Position numbers and translations under genes: made by a program. The notes under the pieces are model-generated. The model made no database searches. It had not been told where the DNA came from and worked only from the letters and a program-made list of their open reading frames with translations. This document shows positions 52,358 to 61,494 of a stretch of DNA of 64,000 bases, one piece after another. The DNA comes from Segetibacter koreensis DSM 18137 (GTDB lineage Bacteria > Bacteroidota > Bacteroidia > Chitinophagales > Chitinophagaceae). Position 1 is the first letter of the stretch, and each line of letters begins with the position of its first letter. The stretch is taken from the NCBI RefSeq assembly GCF_000374045.1, contig NZ_KB893348.1, positions 248,001 through 312,000 of the forward strand, written 5' to 3'.

Positions 52358-54766
52358 ATGAAAAGAACGATTAAAAAAGTTGCTGTATTAGGAAGCGGTG
52401 TCATGGGAAGCCGCATAGCTTGTCATTTTGCAGGAGTAGGTTTACAGGTTTTGCTGCTTGATATTGCTCCGAAAGAATTGAATGCAGCCGAACAGGCCAA
52501 AGGTTTAGCTCTTGATAATACGAATGTAAAAAACAGGATAGTAAATGATGCTTTGGCTGCTGCCGTAAAAAGTAATCCTTCGCCGGTATATACAAAAGAT
52601 GCCATTAAACGCATTACTACCGGCAATTTTACAGACAATATGAAAGATATCTCCAGTTGTGATTGGGTGATTGAGGTTGTGTTGGAAAGACTTGATATAA
52701 AGCAAGCTGTTTTTGATGAAGTAGAAATGTATCGAAAGCCGGGAACATTAATTACAAGCAACACTTCAGGCATTCCCATTCATTTAATGGCTGAAGGCAG
52801 AAGTGATGATTTTAAAAAGCATTTTTGCGGAACACATTTTTTTAATCCACCACGGTATCTGCGCCTGCTTGAGATTATTCCTACAATTTATACTGACAAA
52901 GAAGTCACTGATTTTTTAATGCATTATGGAGATGTGTTTTTAGGAAAAACTACCGTGCTCGCTAAAGATACACCTGCGTTTATTGCAAACCGAATTGGTG
53001 TCTTTAGTATCATGTCCATTTTTAAATTAATGGATAAAATGGAATTGTCTATTGATGAAGTGGATGCATTAACAGGACCCATTATCGGACGACCAAAATC
53101 TGCTACTTTCCGTACCGCTGATGTAGTAGGAGTTGATACGTTGGTTAAGGTGGCTACAGGCATTGCAGAAAACTGCAAAAATGATGAAGCTCGTAATACT
53201 TTTACAATTTCTTCATGGTTGAAAAAGATTACCGAAAACAATTGGTTAGGTGATAAAACAGGACAGGGTTTTTTTAAAAAAATGCCTGCACGCAACGAAA
53301 AAGGAGAAAAAGATATATATGTCTTGAATATTGCAACAATGGAGTATGAGCCGAGACAAAAGCCAAAGTTTGCAAGCGTTGAAGCGGCGAAATCTGTGGA
53401 AGATTTAAAGACACGAATAAAAATGCTCTCAGCAGCACAGGATAAAGCAGGCGAATTTTACAGGCACTTCCATTATAATCTGTTCAGCTACATTTCTCGC
53501 CGTGTACCCGAAATAAGCGATGAGCTCTACCGGATAGATGATGCAATGATGGACGGCTTCGGCTGGGAAATAGGCGCTTTTGAAACATGGGATTTGCTGG
53601 GGGTAGCAAAAACGGTTGAAGCCATGAAAGCTGCAGGTTATCAACCAGCGGCATGGGTTGATGAAATGCTTGCAACGGGTCTTCAGACTTTTTATAAAGT
53701 TGCAAATGGCAAGAGGCAGTACTATGATGTTGCAGCGAAAACATATAGACTGGTTCCGGGCAGCGAGTCCTTTATTATTTTAAATAATTATAGTGATAAA
53801 GTTGTTTGGAAAAACAGCGTATGCACAGTGTATGATATTGGTAATGATGTGGCGTCACTGGAATGGAAAACGAAAATGAATACAATTGGAGGAGAAGTTC
53901 TCGAAGGAATAAATAAAGGAATTTCGCTGGCTGAAGAAAAATTTAAAGGCCTGGTGGTGGCTAATGATGGACAAAATTTTAGTGCAGGGGCTAACGTAGG
54001 AATGGTATTCATGATGGCGGTAGAGCAGGAATATGAGGAACTGGATCTAGCTATAAGAATGTTTCAAAAGACAATTATGCGTTTAAGATATTCATCAATT
54101 CCGGTAGTGGTTGCTCCGCATGGATTAATACTTGGGGGTGGTTGCGAGATAAGCTTACACGCTGATAAATTGTGCCCATCCGCTGAGACATATATCGGGT
54201 TGGTTGAGTTAGGACTAGGACTAATTCCCGCCAGCGGCGGAACAAAAGAATTTATATTGCGTGCCGCAGACGAAATGCATGAGGATGAACCGGAAACAAA
54301 TACCCTTAAAAGCCGCTTTTTTACTATTGCAACAGCAAAAGTTTCAACAAGTGCGCACGAAGGTTTTGAAATAGGAATATTCAGAAAAGGTACTGATGAA
54401 ATAGTAATGAGCCAGGCAAGAAGGATCGCGGAAGCGAAGAAAAGTGTGATTGAATTGTATGACCAGGGATATGTAACACCCATCGAGCGAAAAGATATAA
54501 AAGTATTGGGACGCTCTGCTTTAGGAGCATTATATGCCTGCATTAACGGAATGTGGAGAGCAAACTATGCAACGGACCACGACGCACTGGTTGCACGCAA
54601 ACTTGCTTATGTTATGTGTGGAGGCGACTTAAGCGAACCAACTTTAGTAAGCGAACAATATTTACTAGACCTTGAGAGAGAGGTTTTTTTGAGCTTGTGC
54701 GGAGAGAGAAAAACTTTAGAAAGAATTGAAAGTGTATTAAAAGGAGGCAAGCCCATAAGAAATTGA
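52358..54766 (+). CDS. FadN/FadB-like 3-hydroxyacyl-CoA dehydrogenase / enoyl-CoA hydratase
   Basis: The 802-residue enzyme has the dehydrogenase first: NAD motif VAVLGSGVMGSRIACHFAGVG (residues 8-28), catalytic region FCGTHFFNPPRYLRLLEIIP and DTPAFIANRIGVF. A second dehydrogenase-like helical domain follows near 390-450, then a crotonase domain (about 480-790) with an oxyanion-type FSAGANVGMVFMMAV and GLILGGGCEISLHADKLCPSAETYIGLVELGLGLIPASGGTKEF. This order is that of Bacillus FadN, the reverse of E. coli FadB. It carries out two steps of fatty acid beta-oxidation. The thiolase and acyl-CoA dehydrogenase that usually follow fadN are absent here. Confidence 0.92.
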   Translation: MKRTIKKVAVLGSGVMGSRIACHFAGVGLQVLLLDIAPKELNAAEQAKGLALDNTNVKNRIVNDALAAAVKSNPSPVYTKDAIKRITTGNFTDNMKDISSCDWVIEVVLERLDIKQAVFDEVEMYRKPGTLITSNTSGIPIHLMAEGRSDDFKKHFCGTHFFNPPRYLRLLEIIPTIYTDKEVTDFLMHYGDVFLGKTTVLAKDTPAFIANRIGVFSIMSIFKLMDKMELSIDEVDALTGPIIGRPKSATFRTADVVGVDTLVKVATGIAENCKNDEARNTFTISSWLKKITENNWLGDKTGQGFFKKMPARNEKGEKDIYVLNIATMEYEPRQKPKFASVEAAKSVEDLKTRIKMLSAAQDKAGEFYRHFHYNLFSYISRRVPEISDELYRIDDAMMDGFGWEIGAFETWDLLGVAKTVEAMKAAGYQPAAWVDEMLATGLQTFYKVANGKRQYYDVAAKTYRLVPGSESFIILNNYSDKVVWKNSVCTVYDIGNDVASLEWKTKMNTIGGEVLEGINKGISLAEEKFKGLVVANDGQNFSAGANVGMVFMMAVEQEYEELDLAIRMFQKTIMRLRYSSIPVVVAPHGLILGGGCEISLHADKLCPSAETYIGLVELGLGLIPASGGTKEFILRAADEMHEDEPETNTLKSRFFTIATAKVSTSAHEGFEIGIFRKGTDEIVMSQARRIAEAKKSVIELYDQGYVTPIERKDIKVLGRSALGALYACINGMWRANYATDHDALVARKLAYVMCGGDLSEPTLVSEQYLLDLEREVFLSLCGERKTLERIESVLKGGKPIRN

Positions 54767-55061
54767 TATGGACACGCAGGAGACTACTGGAATTGCAGGT
54801 AAGACACCAAAAAGTTTCCTTTTTTAAGTAGCTGTAAAAAGAGTTTAAAGAATTTGTAAAGAGATTTTCCTTTATTATATCACTTTATTTCTTCTAAAAT
54901 TACCTCCTCATAAGATGGAAAAAAGACCGGCTGTCGACCAGAAACTATAACCCTGACAGTAGTGACGGAAAAATTACCGCAAGCGAGTTTTAGCAACGGA
55001 TTAACCAGGGCAGGTTTTCCTGCCTTTAGTTTTTACATTAGCAGGAAAATCTGCAATAACC
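54767..55061. other. Intergenic region, 295 bases
   Basis: Holds the terminator at 55009-55034. The stretch 54925-55000 is less AT-rich than its surroundings and has local complementarity (CTGTC near 54934 with GACAG near 54955). I could not match it to any known RNA. Confidence 0.45.
55009..55034 (+). terminator. Rho-independent terminator upstream of the NTF2-like gene
   Basis: GGCAGG (55009-55014), TTTT loop, CCTGCC (55019-55024), then TTTAGTTTTT. This is a classic terminator for the fadN-like transcript. It lies only 27 bases before the ATG of the next gene, so it may also act as an attenuator for it. Confidence 0.75.
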
Positions 55062-55499
55062 ATGGAAGAACAAATAATTATAAAAACCATTACAAATATT
55101 TTTAATGGTTCTGACAAGCAGGATTGGGAACTGGTGCGTAACTCTTTTTATCATGAAGTTTTCCTTGACTATTTTTCTTTAAGCAAAAAACCAGGTGAAA
55201 AGGTAAAATCTGATGAAATTGTAAAAGGCTGGAGCGAATTTCTTCCAAAGTTTAGCTTCACACACCATGTGATAACAAATTTTGAAATAACGGTTGCAGG
55301 AGCTAATGCAGTTGCATTTTGCAAAGGGCACGCATTGCATCATTTACCTGATGCTGAAGGAGGTGATACCTGGACTGTTATTGGAACTTATGACTTTAAA
55401 CTGGTAAAAGTTTCAAATGAATGGAAAGTAAACAGTATGGTTTTCAACCTGCTGTATGAAGATGGAAATAAAAGTCTTCCTTCCATAGTGGCGCAATAA
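55062..55499 (+). CDS. NTF2-like (SnoaL-type) protein
   Basis: The 145-residue protein has the NTF2/SnoaL pattern: an N-terminal helix (IIKTITNIFNGSDKQDWELVRNSF), a hydrophobic cone with EVFLDYFSL, GWSEFLPKFSFTHHVITNFEI, AVAFCKGHALHHLPD, and a terminal strand pair WTVIGTYDFKLVKV, WKVNSMVFNLLYEDG. There is no signal peptide. Proteins of this fold are small enzymes (isomerases, dehydratases, cyclases) or binding proteins; substrate cannot be told. A terminator lies 27 bases upstream, so it needs a promoter in or beyond that hairpin. It converges on the methyltransferase gene with a 13-base gap. Confidence 0.78.
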   Translation: MEEQIIIKTITNIFNGSDKQDWELVRNSFYHEVFLDYFSLSKKPGEKVKSDEIVKGWSEFLPKFSFTHHVITNFEITVAGANAVAFCKGHALHHLPDAEGGDTWTVIGTYDFKLVKVSNEWKVNSMVFNLLYEDGNKSLPSIVAQ

Positions 55500-55512
55500 C
55501 GAGGTGCAGTAT

Positions 55513-56697
55513 TTAAGCATTTTCAGTAGTTGAAGTTTTGTTTCGTGTACCTGCATATAAATCATATTCCAGTAAGCGGCAATCAATTTTACTGGTATAA
55601 AACTCAATTCTGCGACTTGCTTTCAGGCCGATTTTTTTTGCAAGTTCAAGATTGCCTGTAAAAATATAACCCGTATAACCCTTACACTTCTTTTTCATAA
55701 AGTCACCTATTCTTGCGTATGTTTCCTGCAATTCTGATTCTACACCAAGGCGATCGCCGTATTCGGGGTTAAAAAATACAACTCCGGCTCTTCCTTCAGG
55801 TACTTCGGTTGTTTCGAAATCTCCTACAGAAAATCGTATATAATGTTCTACTCCTGCTGCTGCGGCATTAATTTTTGAGATATTTACCGCATCTGCACTT
55901 ATATCTGATGCGATAACGAGCAATTCTTTTGCTTCGATTATTTGTTGAAAAAGAACTTGTCGCTCACTTTCATACATCCCTTTGTCGTAACCTACAAGAT
56001 GCATAAAAGCATAATTATCGCGAAATAATCCGGGACGACGATTGGTAGCTAACAAAGCGGCTTCTATTGCGACTGTAGAAGAGCCACACATTGGATTTAC
56101 AAAAGGAGATTTTTTATCCCACTTTGTCGCCATAATAGTAGCTGCCGCTAATGCTTCAAGCATAGGCGCCTTACCAGGAATTTTTCGATACCCGTGTTTC
56201 GCCAATGTTTCGCCTGATGTATCTATAAATATTTCAGCAATATTTTCTTTCCAATATAAATGAAAGACAGTTTTGTCAAGATTAGGACCTGAGTTAGGCC
56301 TGCTTCCTGTTATTTCGCGCATTCTGTCAACAATCCCATCTTTTACTTTTACATTAGCAAACAAAGAAGTTTTAATATTTGGATTATCAACATTGCTTGT
56401 TATGGTAAAATATCCATCAGTAGGGATTAATTGTTCCCAATGTATTTCAACTAATTCTTTATATAATTCATTAGGATTGGTGGCAGCAAACTTTTTTATA
56501 GAAAATAAAACCTGGCTTGCGCATCTTAAGTTGAGATTAAGCCGAATACAATCTCTTAATGTTCCTTGTAGCTCTACACCTGTAGCAAATACTCTATCTG
56601 AATAAAATCCTAAGTCTGATACTTCCTGTTGCAAATAAGGAGATAGTCTTTTATTGCAGGTAATAATTATTCTGGAGGTGTTATTAAAAATTTGCAT
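55513..56697 (-). CDS. THUMP-domain class I SAM-dependent RNA methyltransferase (RlmL N-domain/YpsC type)
   Basis: The 394-residue protein has an N-terminal ferredoxin-like and THUMP region (about 1-150; FATGVELQGTLRDCIRLNLNLRCASQVLFSI, YFTITSNVDN) and a Rossmann methyltransferase domain with FVNPMCGSSTVAIEAALLATNRRPG (near 195), VIASDISADAVNISKINAAAAGV (SAM-binding), and the catalytic motif FFNPEYGDRLG. The last is NPEY rather than the NPPY of the E. coli enzyme. Relatives methylate N2 of guanine in 23S rRNA (G2445 in the RlmL N-domain). The substrate is inferred from family. Confidence 0.88.
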   Translation of the reverse strand: MQIFNNTSRIIITCNKRLSPYLQQEVSDLGFYSDRVFATGVELQGTLRDCIRLNLNLRCASQVLFSIKKFAATNPNELYKELVEIHWEQLIPTDGYFTITSNVDNPNIKTSLFANVKVKDGIVDRMREITGSRPNSGPNLDKTVFHLYWKENIAEIFIDTSGETLAKHGYRKIPGKAPMLEALAAATIMATKWDKKSPFVNPMCGSSTVAIEAALLATNRRPGLFRDNYAFMHLVGYDKGMYESERQVLFQQIIEAKELLVIASDISADAVNISKINAAAAGVEHYIRFSVGDFETTEVPEGRAGVVFFNPEYGDRLGVESELQETYARIGDFMKKKCKGYTGYIFTGNLELAKKIGLKASRRIEFYTSKIDCRLLEYDLYAGTRNKTSTTENA

Positions 56698-56800
56698 GCT
56701 TATGCAAACTTACTGGAAAGAGCGGAAATTGCTTATAACTGACGATGTATTTGGAATGCGCTAGAAACAAAAGTATGACTAGCAAAGCTGCAATTGTTTT

Positions 56801-56841
56801 AAAGAAGGTTCAGGAATTAATACACTTCCTGAACCTTCTTT
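56801..56841 (-). terminator. Perfect 15-bp hairpin, terminator of the M16 peptidase operon
   Basis: AAAGAAGGTTCAGGA (56801-56815) pairs perfectly with TCCTGAACCTTCTTT (56827-56841) around an 11-base loop. It lies 88 bases beyond the stop of the inactive M16 gene, and on the minus strand it exits into TTTAAAAC. Confidence 0.8.
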
Positions 56842-56928
56842 CTATTTATTGATTTTCTATCGTTCAATTTGTTAACGTCCTTTTCAGATGTATCCTTCGT
56901 TTTTTATTAATACATTCAATATAAGTTA

Positions 56929-58350
56929 TCAATCTTTCTTTACTGGTTGTGCTGAAACGGGATTGCCATAGATGTCAAAATATTTTACTTCGCCATATTT
57001 ATCAAGGCCTTTGGCAATTTCTTTTGCATTACCTACAATTACAATAATCATATGTTCAGGTAAAATATATTTATTGGCCATTGCATGAATATTTGATGAG
57101 CTAACAGCTGCAATGTTTTTTAAGTATTCCTGGTAATAGTTCTGCGGCAGATGGTAACGAGCAATATTTAATGCAAAATTTGCGATCGTTGCCGGATTTT
57201 CTAACGAACGTGCAAAGCTTCCTGAAATATAATTTTTCATATTTACCACTTCAGTATCGTTTAAAGGCTCTGTGCGAATCTTTTTAAACTCGCTTAAGAA
57301 TTCTCCAACCGCACTGTCAGTTTTTTCATTTCTTACAGACGCAGTCGCAGTAAATGCTCCTATAAGTCTGTCACTTTTTATGCTCGAATAGGCTCCGTAA
57401 GTAAACCCATGTTTTTCTCTTAGGTTATTAAATAAACGTCCTGTAGCTCCTCCTCCTAAAATACTGTTCATAACCGAAGAAGGGATAGCTTCGGGAGAAC
57501 CAGGTTTTAGGGGAATGGGAGTAATAAAAGTTATTAAACTTTGCACACTGGCTGGGCGGTCTACAATGCCAATATAGGTTTTAGCCGGAGGCTGAGGCTC
57601 CTTATACGTAGCTTTAGGTACTACCCCTTTTTGCCAACTTCCAAAATTCTTTTCTGCAAGCACTTTTGCCTGGGCCGGGGTTATATCTCCAACAAAAACA
57701 AGGTAGGCAATATTAGGCTTCCAATAAGTTGAGAAGTAATTTTTAATGTCTTGAAGCTTTACATTATTTATCGTTTTTTCTGTAGTAATATCCCCATACG
57801 GGTGGTCTTTGCCATAGGTGAGCCGGTTAACTACGTTTTCTGAAATAGCTTCAGGATCATCTTTTTCTGCCTGTAAATTCGATAACTCCTGCCTGCGGAT
57901 TTTCTCAAGCTCAGCAGATGGAAGCGAAGGTCTTAGAACAATATCACTCATTAAGGAAATTACTTTGCTAAAGTTCTTTTTAAGAGATGCAGCATACACT
58001 GAAGTTGGGGCTGTACGAATACTTGCCCCTAAAAAGTCAATTTCTTCATCCAGCTTTTCTTTGTTCATTGTAGTCGTACCCCGTCTTAATAATTCTCCGG
58101 CCATAGAAGTAAGGCCTGCTTTATTTCCTTCAATAATGCCGTCGAGGTCTATGGTAAGCGAGGCAGAGACCCTTGGAAGCTTATCATTTTCTACCACAAA
58201 TACTTTAAGTCCATTTTGTAATGTAAAAGTTGAAGGCTCTCCTATTTTAACTTCAGGAGCAGGAGAAGGTTTTGGTGGTTTTGACCTGTCTATCTGCGCA
58301 GATGATAGTAAAGGCAGCAGGATAAAAATATATAAGCAAAGTTTTCTCAT
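56929..58350 (-). CDS. M16-family peptidase, non-catalytic partner (no HxxEH)
   Basis: The 473-residue protein has a signal peptide (about residues 1-18, cut near LSSAQ/I) and the two-domain M16 insulinase fold (FTLQNGLKVFVVENDKLPRVSASLTIDLDG; GGGATGRLFNNLREKHGFTYGAYS). At the place of the zinc motif HxxEH it reads GLTSMAGELLRRGTT, so it cannot bind the catalytic zinc. The Arg/Tyr of the second domain that contact substrate seem kept. It should pair with the active M16 protein encoded immediately upstream (32-base gap), like the two chains of mitochondrial processing peptidase. The proteolytic target is unknown. Confidence 0.9.
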   Translation of the reverse strand: MRKLCLYIFILLPLLSSAQIDRSKPPKPSPAPEVKIGEPSTFTLQNGLKVFVVENDKLPRVSASLTIDLDGIIEGNKAGLTSMAGELLRRGTTTMNKEKLDEEIDFLGASIRTAPTSVYAASLKKNFSKVISLMSDIVLRPSLPSAELEKIRRQELSNLQAEKDDPEAISENVVNRLTYGKDHPYGDITTEKTINNVKLQDIKNYFSTYWKPNIAYLVFVGDITPAQAKVLAEKNFGSWQKGVVPKATYKEPQPPAKTYIGIVDRPASVQSLITFITPIPLKPGSPEAIPSSVMNSILGGGATGRLFNNLREKHGFTYGAYSSIKSDRLIGAFTATASVRNEKTDSAVGEFLSEFKKIRTEPLNDTEVVNMKNYISGSFARSLENPATIANFALNIARYHLPQNYYQEYLKNIAAVSSSNIHAMANKYILPEHMIIVIVGNAKEIAKGLDKYGEVKYFDIYGNPVSAQPVKKD

Positions 58351-58382
58351 TATTGTTTTTTTTGAAATTTCAGGGATAATTA

Positions 58383-59723
58383 TTACTTTGGTGCAGCAGC
58401 TGTTTTTGAGCCTTTTGGAACATAATACAGCACAACCCGGTTGTCTTTATTCAGATACTTTTTTGCTACATCTAAAATATCTTCGCGGGTGACTTTATTG
58501 TAGTTATCAATTTGAGTATTGATGAGGTTTGCGTCGCCAAAATATACTTCATAGTTGGCAAGGTTTTCAGCTATACCGGCCATAGTAGCATTTGCACTTA
58601 CAAAAGCTGTTTGAACCTGGTTTTTTACTTTCTGAAATTCTCTTTCAGATACCAGTGTTGTCTTTAGATCATCTACAACGCTGTCTATTGCATTTTCGAG
58701 TTCTCCGGGTTTTACGCCCATATTAGCTATAGCTAAATTAATAAACAGGCCCGCGTCTTCAAGAAAATAAGGAAAAGATGCAGCTTGCAGCGCTATTTGT
58801 TTTTCATCTACCAAAGTTTTGTTCATACGGCTTGATGGGCCACCAGACAAAAGAGTGGATAATAAATTAAACGCATAATATTCGGGACTTGTTTCTTTTG
58901 GAGCGCGATAGGCTTCGAAAACAGCAGGTAATTGAATGTTGTCTTCGATAGTATCCCTTACTTCGCCACCCAATGGCTGTTCAGTAACATCCGGACGGTG
59001 AATGGGTTTGGTACCCTTGGGAATTGGCCCAAAATAATTTTCAATTTGTTTTTTGGTTTCCTCAATATTTATATCTCCAGCAATGGATAAAACACAATTG
59101 TTGGGCACATAATAGGTCTTGTAAAAATCGATAAATTCATTAAGTTTTGCGGCATTAAGATCCTGCATACTGCCAATCGGCGTCCAATGGTAAGGATGTT
59201 GCTTGAACGCCCTCCGGAAAATCTCGTACTGAAATGACATGTACGGCTGATTATCTATTCGTTGACGTTTTTCTTCCTTTACAACTTCGCGCTGTGTATT
59301 TACACCTACCTGTTCAATTTTTGCATGCATCATTCTTTCGCTTTCCAGCCAAAGACCGAGTTTTAGCTGGTTGCTCGGGAGCAATTCATAATAAAACGTT
59401 CTGTCCTGGGTAGTGTTTGCATTATCTGAACCCCCGGCATTGGTTACATATTTCATGAACTCACCCCGTTTAATGTTTTCTGAACCTTCAAACAACAGGT
59501 GTTCGAAGAAGTGGGCAAAGCCGGTGTGAGCAGTATCCTCATTTTTAGAACCCACATGGTACAAAGTGGTAACAGCTACGACCGGAACGGTAGAGTCTTT
59601 ATGAAGAATTACTTTGAGTCCATTAGGCAAAGTGTATTTTTCAAATACAATTCTAGGAGCCTGCGCAACTAAACTGCTATTTATAAGTACAGCAGTAATC
59701 GCTATTAAAAGCCATTTTTTCAT
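58383..59723 (-). CDS. M16-family zinc peptidase, catalytic subunit
   Basis: The 446-residue protein has a signal peptide (about 1-21, cut near LVAQ/A) and an active-site HxxEH at H71-H75 (HFFEHLLFEG), followed by the third zinc ligand Glu in LGLWLESERMMHAKI. The second M16 domain carries GGPSSRMNKTLVDEKQIALQAASFPY. It should degrade peptides or process proteins in the periplasm as a dimer with the inactive subunit encoded next to it. Start at ATG; the upstream gap to miaA is 100 bases. Confidence 0.93.
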   Translation of the reverse strand: MKKWLLIAITAVLINSSLVAQAPRIVFEKYTLPNGLKVILHKDSTVPVVAVTTLYHVGSKNEDTAHTGFAHFFEHLLFEGSENIKRGEFMKYVTNAGGSDNANTTQDRTFYYELLPSNQLKLGLWLESERMMHAKIEQVGVNTQREVVKEEKRQRIDNQPYMSFQYEIFRRAFKQHPYHWTPIGSMQDLNAAKLNEFIDFYKTYYVPNNCVLSIAGDINIEETKKQIENYFGPIPKGTKPIHRPDVTEQPLGGEVRDTIEDNIQLPAVFEAYRAPKETSPEYYAFNLLSTLLSGGPSSRMNKTLVDEKQIALQAASFPYFLEDAGLFINLAIANMGVKPGELENAIDSVVDDLKTTLVSEREFQKVKNQVQTAFVSANATMAGIAENLANYEVYFGDANLINTQIDNYNKVTREDILDVAKKYLNKDNRVVLYYVPKGSKTAAAPK

Positions 59724-59823
59724 GAAAGAAAGATTTTTTTATAATCCACAAGTTCAGAAAAGAAAAAGTAAAAACAATAGGAGAAATTATTAAAAACGAC
59801 CTTTTATCTGCGAAAATTACCGT

Positions 59824-60726
59824 TTAACAATTAATTGAGGAAAGAACATCTTTTGCAGAAACATTGTGTGGATTATACCAGCTTATAGTGTTATCCTTTT
59901 TAAACCAAGTCATTTGTCTTTTTGCGTAATGCCGGGTATTTATTTTAATTTTTTCTTCGGCTTCTTTTAGAGAACATTGATTGTCAAGATAATCAAACAG
60001 TTCCTTGTAGCCAACTGTCTGCAATGCGTTTAAAGATTTGTACTTATACAATGCTGAAGCTTCAGCTAACAAGCCTTCTTCCATCATTTTGTCTACCCGG
60101 TTATTAATTTGCTCATTTAATTGAGCACGGGGAAGCTCAAGTCCAATTTTAATAATATTGAAAGGTCTTTTCTTTTTATCACCTTTTCTAAACGTTGTGA
60201 CAGATTTTCCTGTTGATATAAATACTTCGAGTGCCCGTATTAGTCTCTGGGGATTTTGCTGTTCAGCAACCTTCCAAAAGTAAGGGTCCAGTTCAGCTAT
60301 TTGCTTTTGCAAAAACTCAAGACCCTTTGTCTCATAATCAACTATTATTTGTTGCCTTATAAGAGGGTTTATAGCTGGAAACTCATCCATTCCTTCACAA
60401 AAAGCTTTTATGTACAAACCCGTCCCGCCAACCATAACAGCAGTTGTATGATTTTCAAAAATTGTTGCTGCTGCATGTAAGGCATATTGTTCAAATATAC
60501 CGGCATTTACTTCTTCATGTATATTATGAGAATTGATGAACCAATGCCGAACTTCAGCCAATTCTTCTGCAGAAGGTTTGGCTACTCCTATATTCATCTC
60601 TTTGTAACACTGGCGTGAATCTGCTGAAATAATTTCTGTTTGTAATGCCCTGGCTAACTGTATAGCAAAAGCAGTTTTACCTACAGCAGTAGGCCCACAA
60701 ATAATTATAATCGTGTGAGAATGCAA
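59824..60726 (-). CDS. miaA: MiaA, tRNA dimethylallyltransferase
   Basis: The 300-residue protein has the P-loop GPTAVGKT (about residues 11-18), IISADSRQCYKEMNIGVAKPS, the substrate-binding MVGGTGLYIKAF, NPQRLIRALEVFISTGKS, and ALQTVGYKELFDYL, with a C-terminal TRHYAKRQMTWFKKD. It adds the dimethylallyl group to A37 of tRNAs reading UNN codons, using DMAPP (which the idi product in this window helps supply). Length is normal. The next gene upstream is 58 bases away on the same strand. Confidence 0.96.
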   Translation of the reverse strand: MHSHTIIIICGPTAVGKTAFAIQLARALQTEIISADSRQCYKEMNIGVAKPSAEELAEVRHWFINSHNIHEEVNAGIFEQYALHAAATIFENHTTAVMVGGTGLYIKAFCEGMDEFPAINPLIRQQIIVDYETKGLEFLQKQIAELDPYFWKVAEQQNPQRLIRALEVFISTGKSVTTFRKGDKKKRPFNIIKIGLELPRAQLNEQINNRVDKMMEEGLLAEASALYKYKSLNALQTVGYKELFDYLDNQCSLKEAEEKIKINTRHYAKRQMTWFKKDNTISWYNPHNVSAKDVLSSINC

Positions 60727-60784
60727 TATTGTAAAGCGGTTTTAAAAATATTACCCGCAACGAAAATAACAGCAAAAGTTGTTT

Positions 60785-61372
60785 TTAATATTCTTCTTCA
60801 TTTCCTGCTTCGGCTTCATCTGAAAACGACTCGTCTTCGCTGTCTTCAGACTCTTCATCGTGATCATTGTCACCTTCGCGGCCAAAGCCTTCTGCTCCTG
60901 CACTTAAATCATACTTTTCTTCAATGTCTACAAATTTATCTCCAAGCAGGCTTTTTGTTCCATATTGTGCGGGTCCAATTCCTTCTGCACGTACTGTAGA
61001 TGGATAAGTAATTTTAGCATTTTCTTCTTTGCTGACATTTATCAGCTCGATTAAGAAAGTCCAGCCTTTGGCAAAGTCATAGGTATAAATAAATTTTTGA
61101 TTAGGGTCTTTTATCTGTGAACCAATGGTTGTTTCAGACATCAGCAACGGCTCTGCTTTATACTCCTTATCGTATTTCTGTAGCGTTATTTCACGTCCGC
61201 GTTGCCAGTTATCATTACTGCGGTAAAAAGTTGCCGCATGTTTGTTGTCAAACTCATAAGCCTTTAAGACAGCATTGTGAAGGTCTGCAAAGGTTTGTGT
61301 ATGTTTTATAGCGATATCGCGATATACACTGTCGTCTTCTTCATAATATGCGCGAAATTTTAAAACAGCCAT
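60785..61372 (-). CDS. Plasmid pRiA4b ORF-3-like protein with acidic C-terminal tail
   Basis: The 195-residue protein matches the pRiA4b ORF-3 family (PF07929): FRAYYEEDDSVYRDIAIKHTQTFADLHNAVLKAYEFDNKHAATFYRSND, then FIYTYDFAKGWTFLIELINVSKE. The last 45 residues are almost wholly acidic (Asp/Glu/Ser), ending EAGNEEEY. Family members were first seen on plasmids and in IS1096-type elements, but this one lies among housekeeping tRNA genes with no mobile-element signs. It therefore looks like a settled chromosomal gene. Its function is not known. Confidence 0.85.
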   Translation of the reverse strand: MAVLKFRAYYEEDDSVYRDIAIKHTQTFADLHNAVLKAYEFDNKHAATFYRSNDNWQRGREITLQKYDKEYKAEPLLMSETTIGSQIKDPNQKFIYTYDFAKGWTFLIELINVSKEENAKITYPSTVRAEGIGPAQYGTKSLLGDKFVDIEEKYDLSAGAEGFGREGDNDHDEESEDSEDESFSDEAEAGNEEEY

Positions 61373-61494
61373 TTTTACTAAATCTTTATTTTAATTGTTA
61401 AAACCAACAATAGAATGGAAAATAATTGTTACTACTTATAGTAGTCTGCATCTCAAGTGCAAACTTCTTACCACACTTTTGAAGGGTTATCTCA

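Noticed and set aside
52401-54543. Several minus-strand frames (up to 159 codons) opposite the fadN-like gene
   Set aside because: Antisense to a full-length conserved enzyme, with no recognisable domain.
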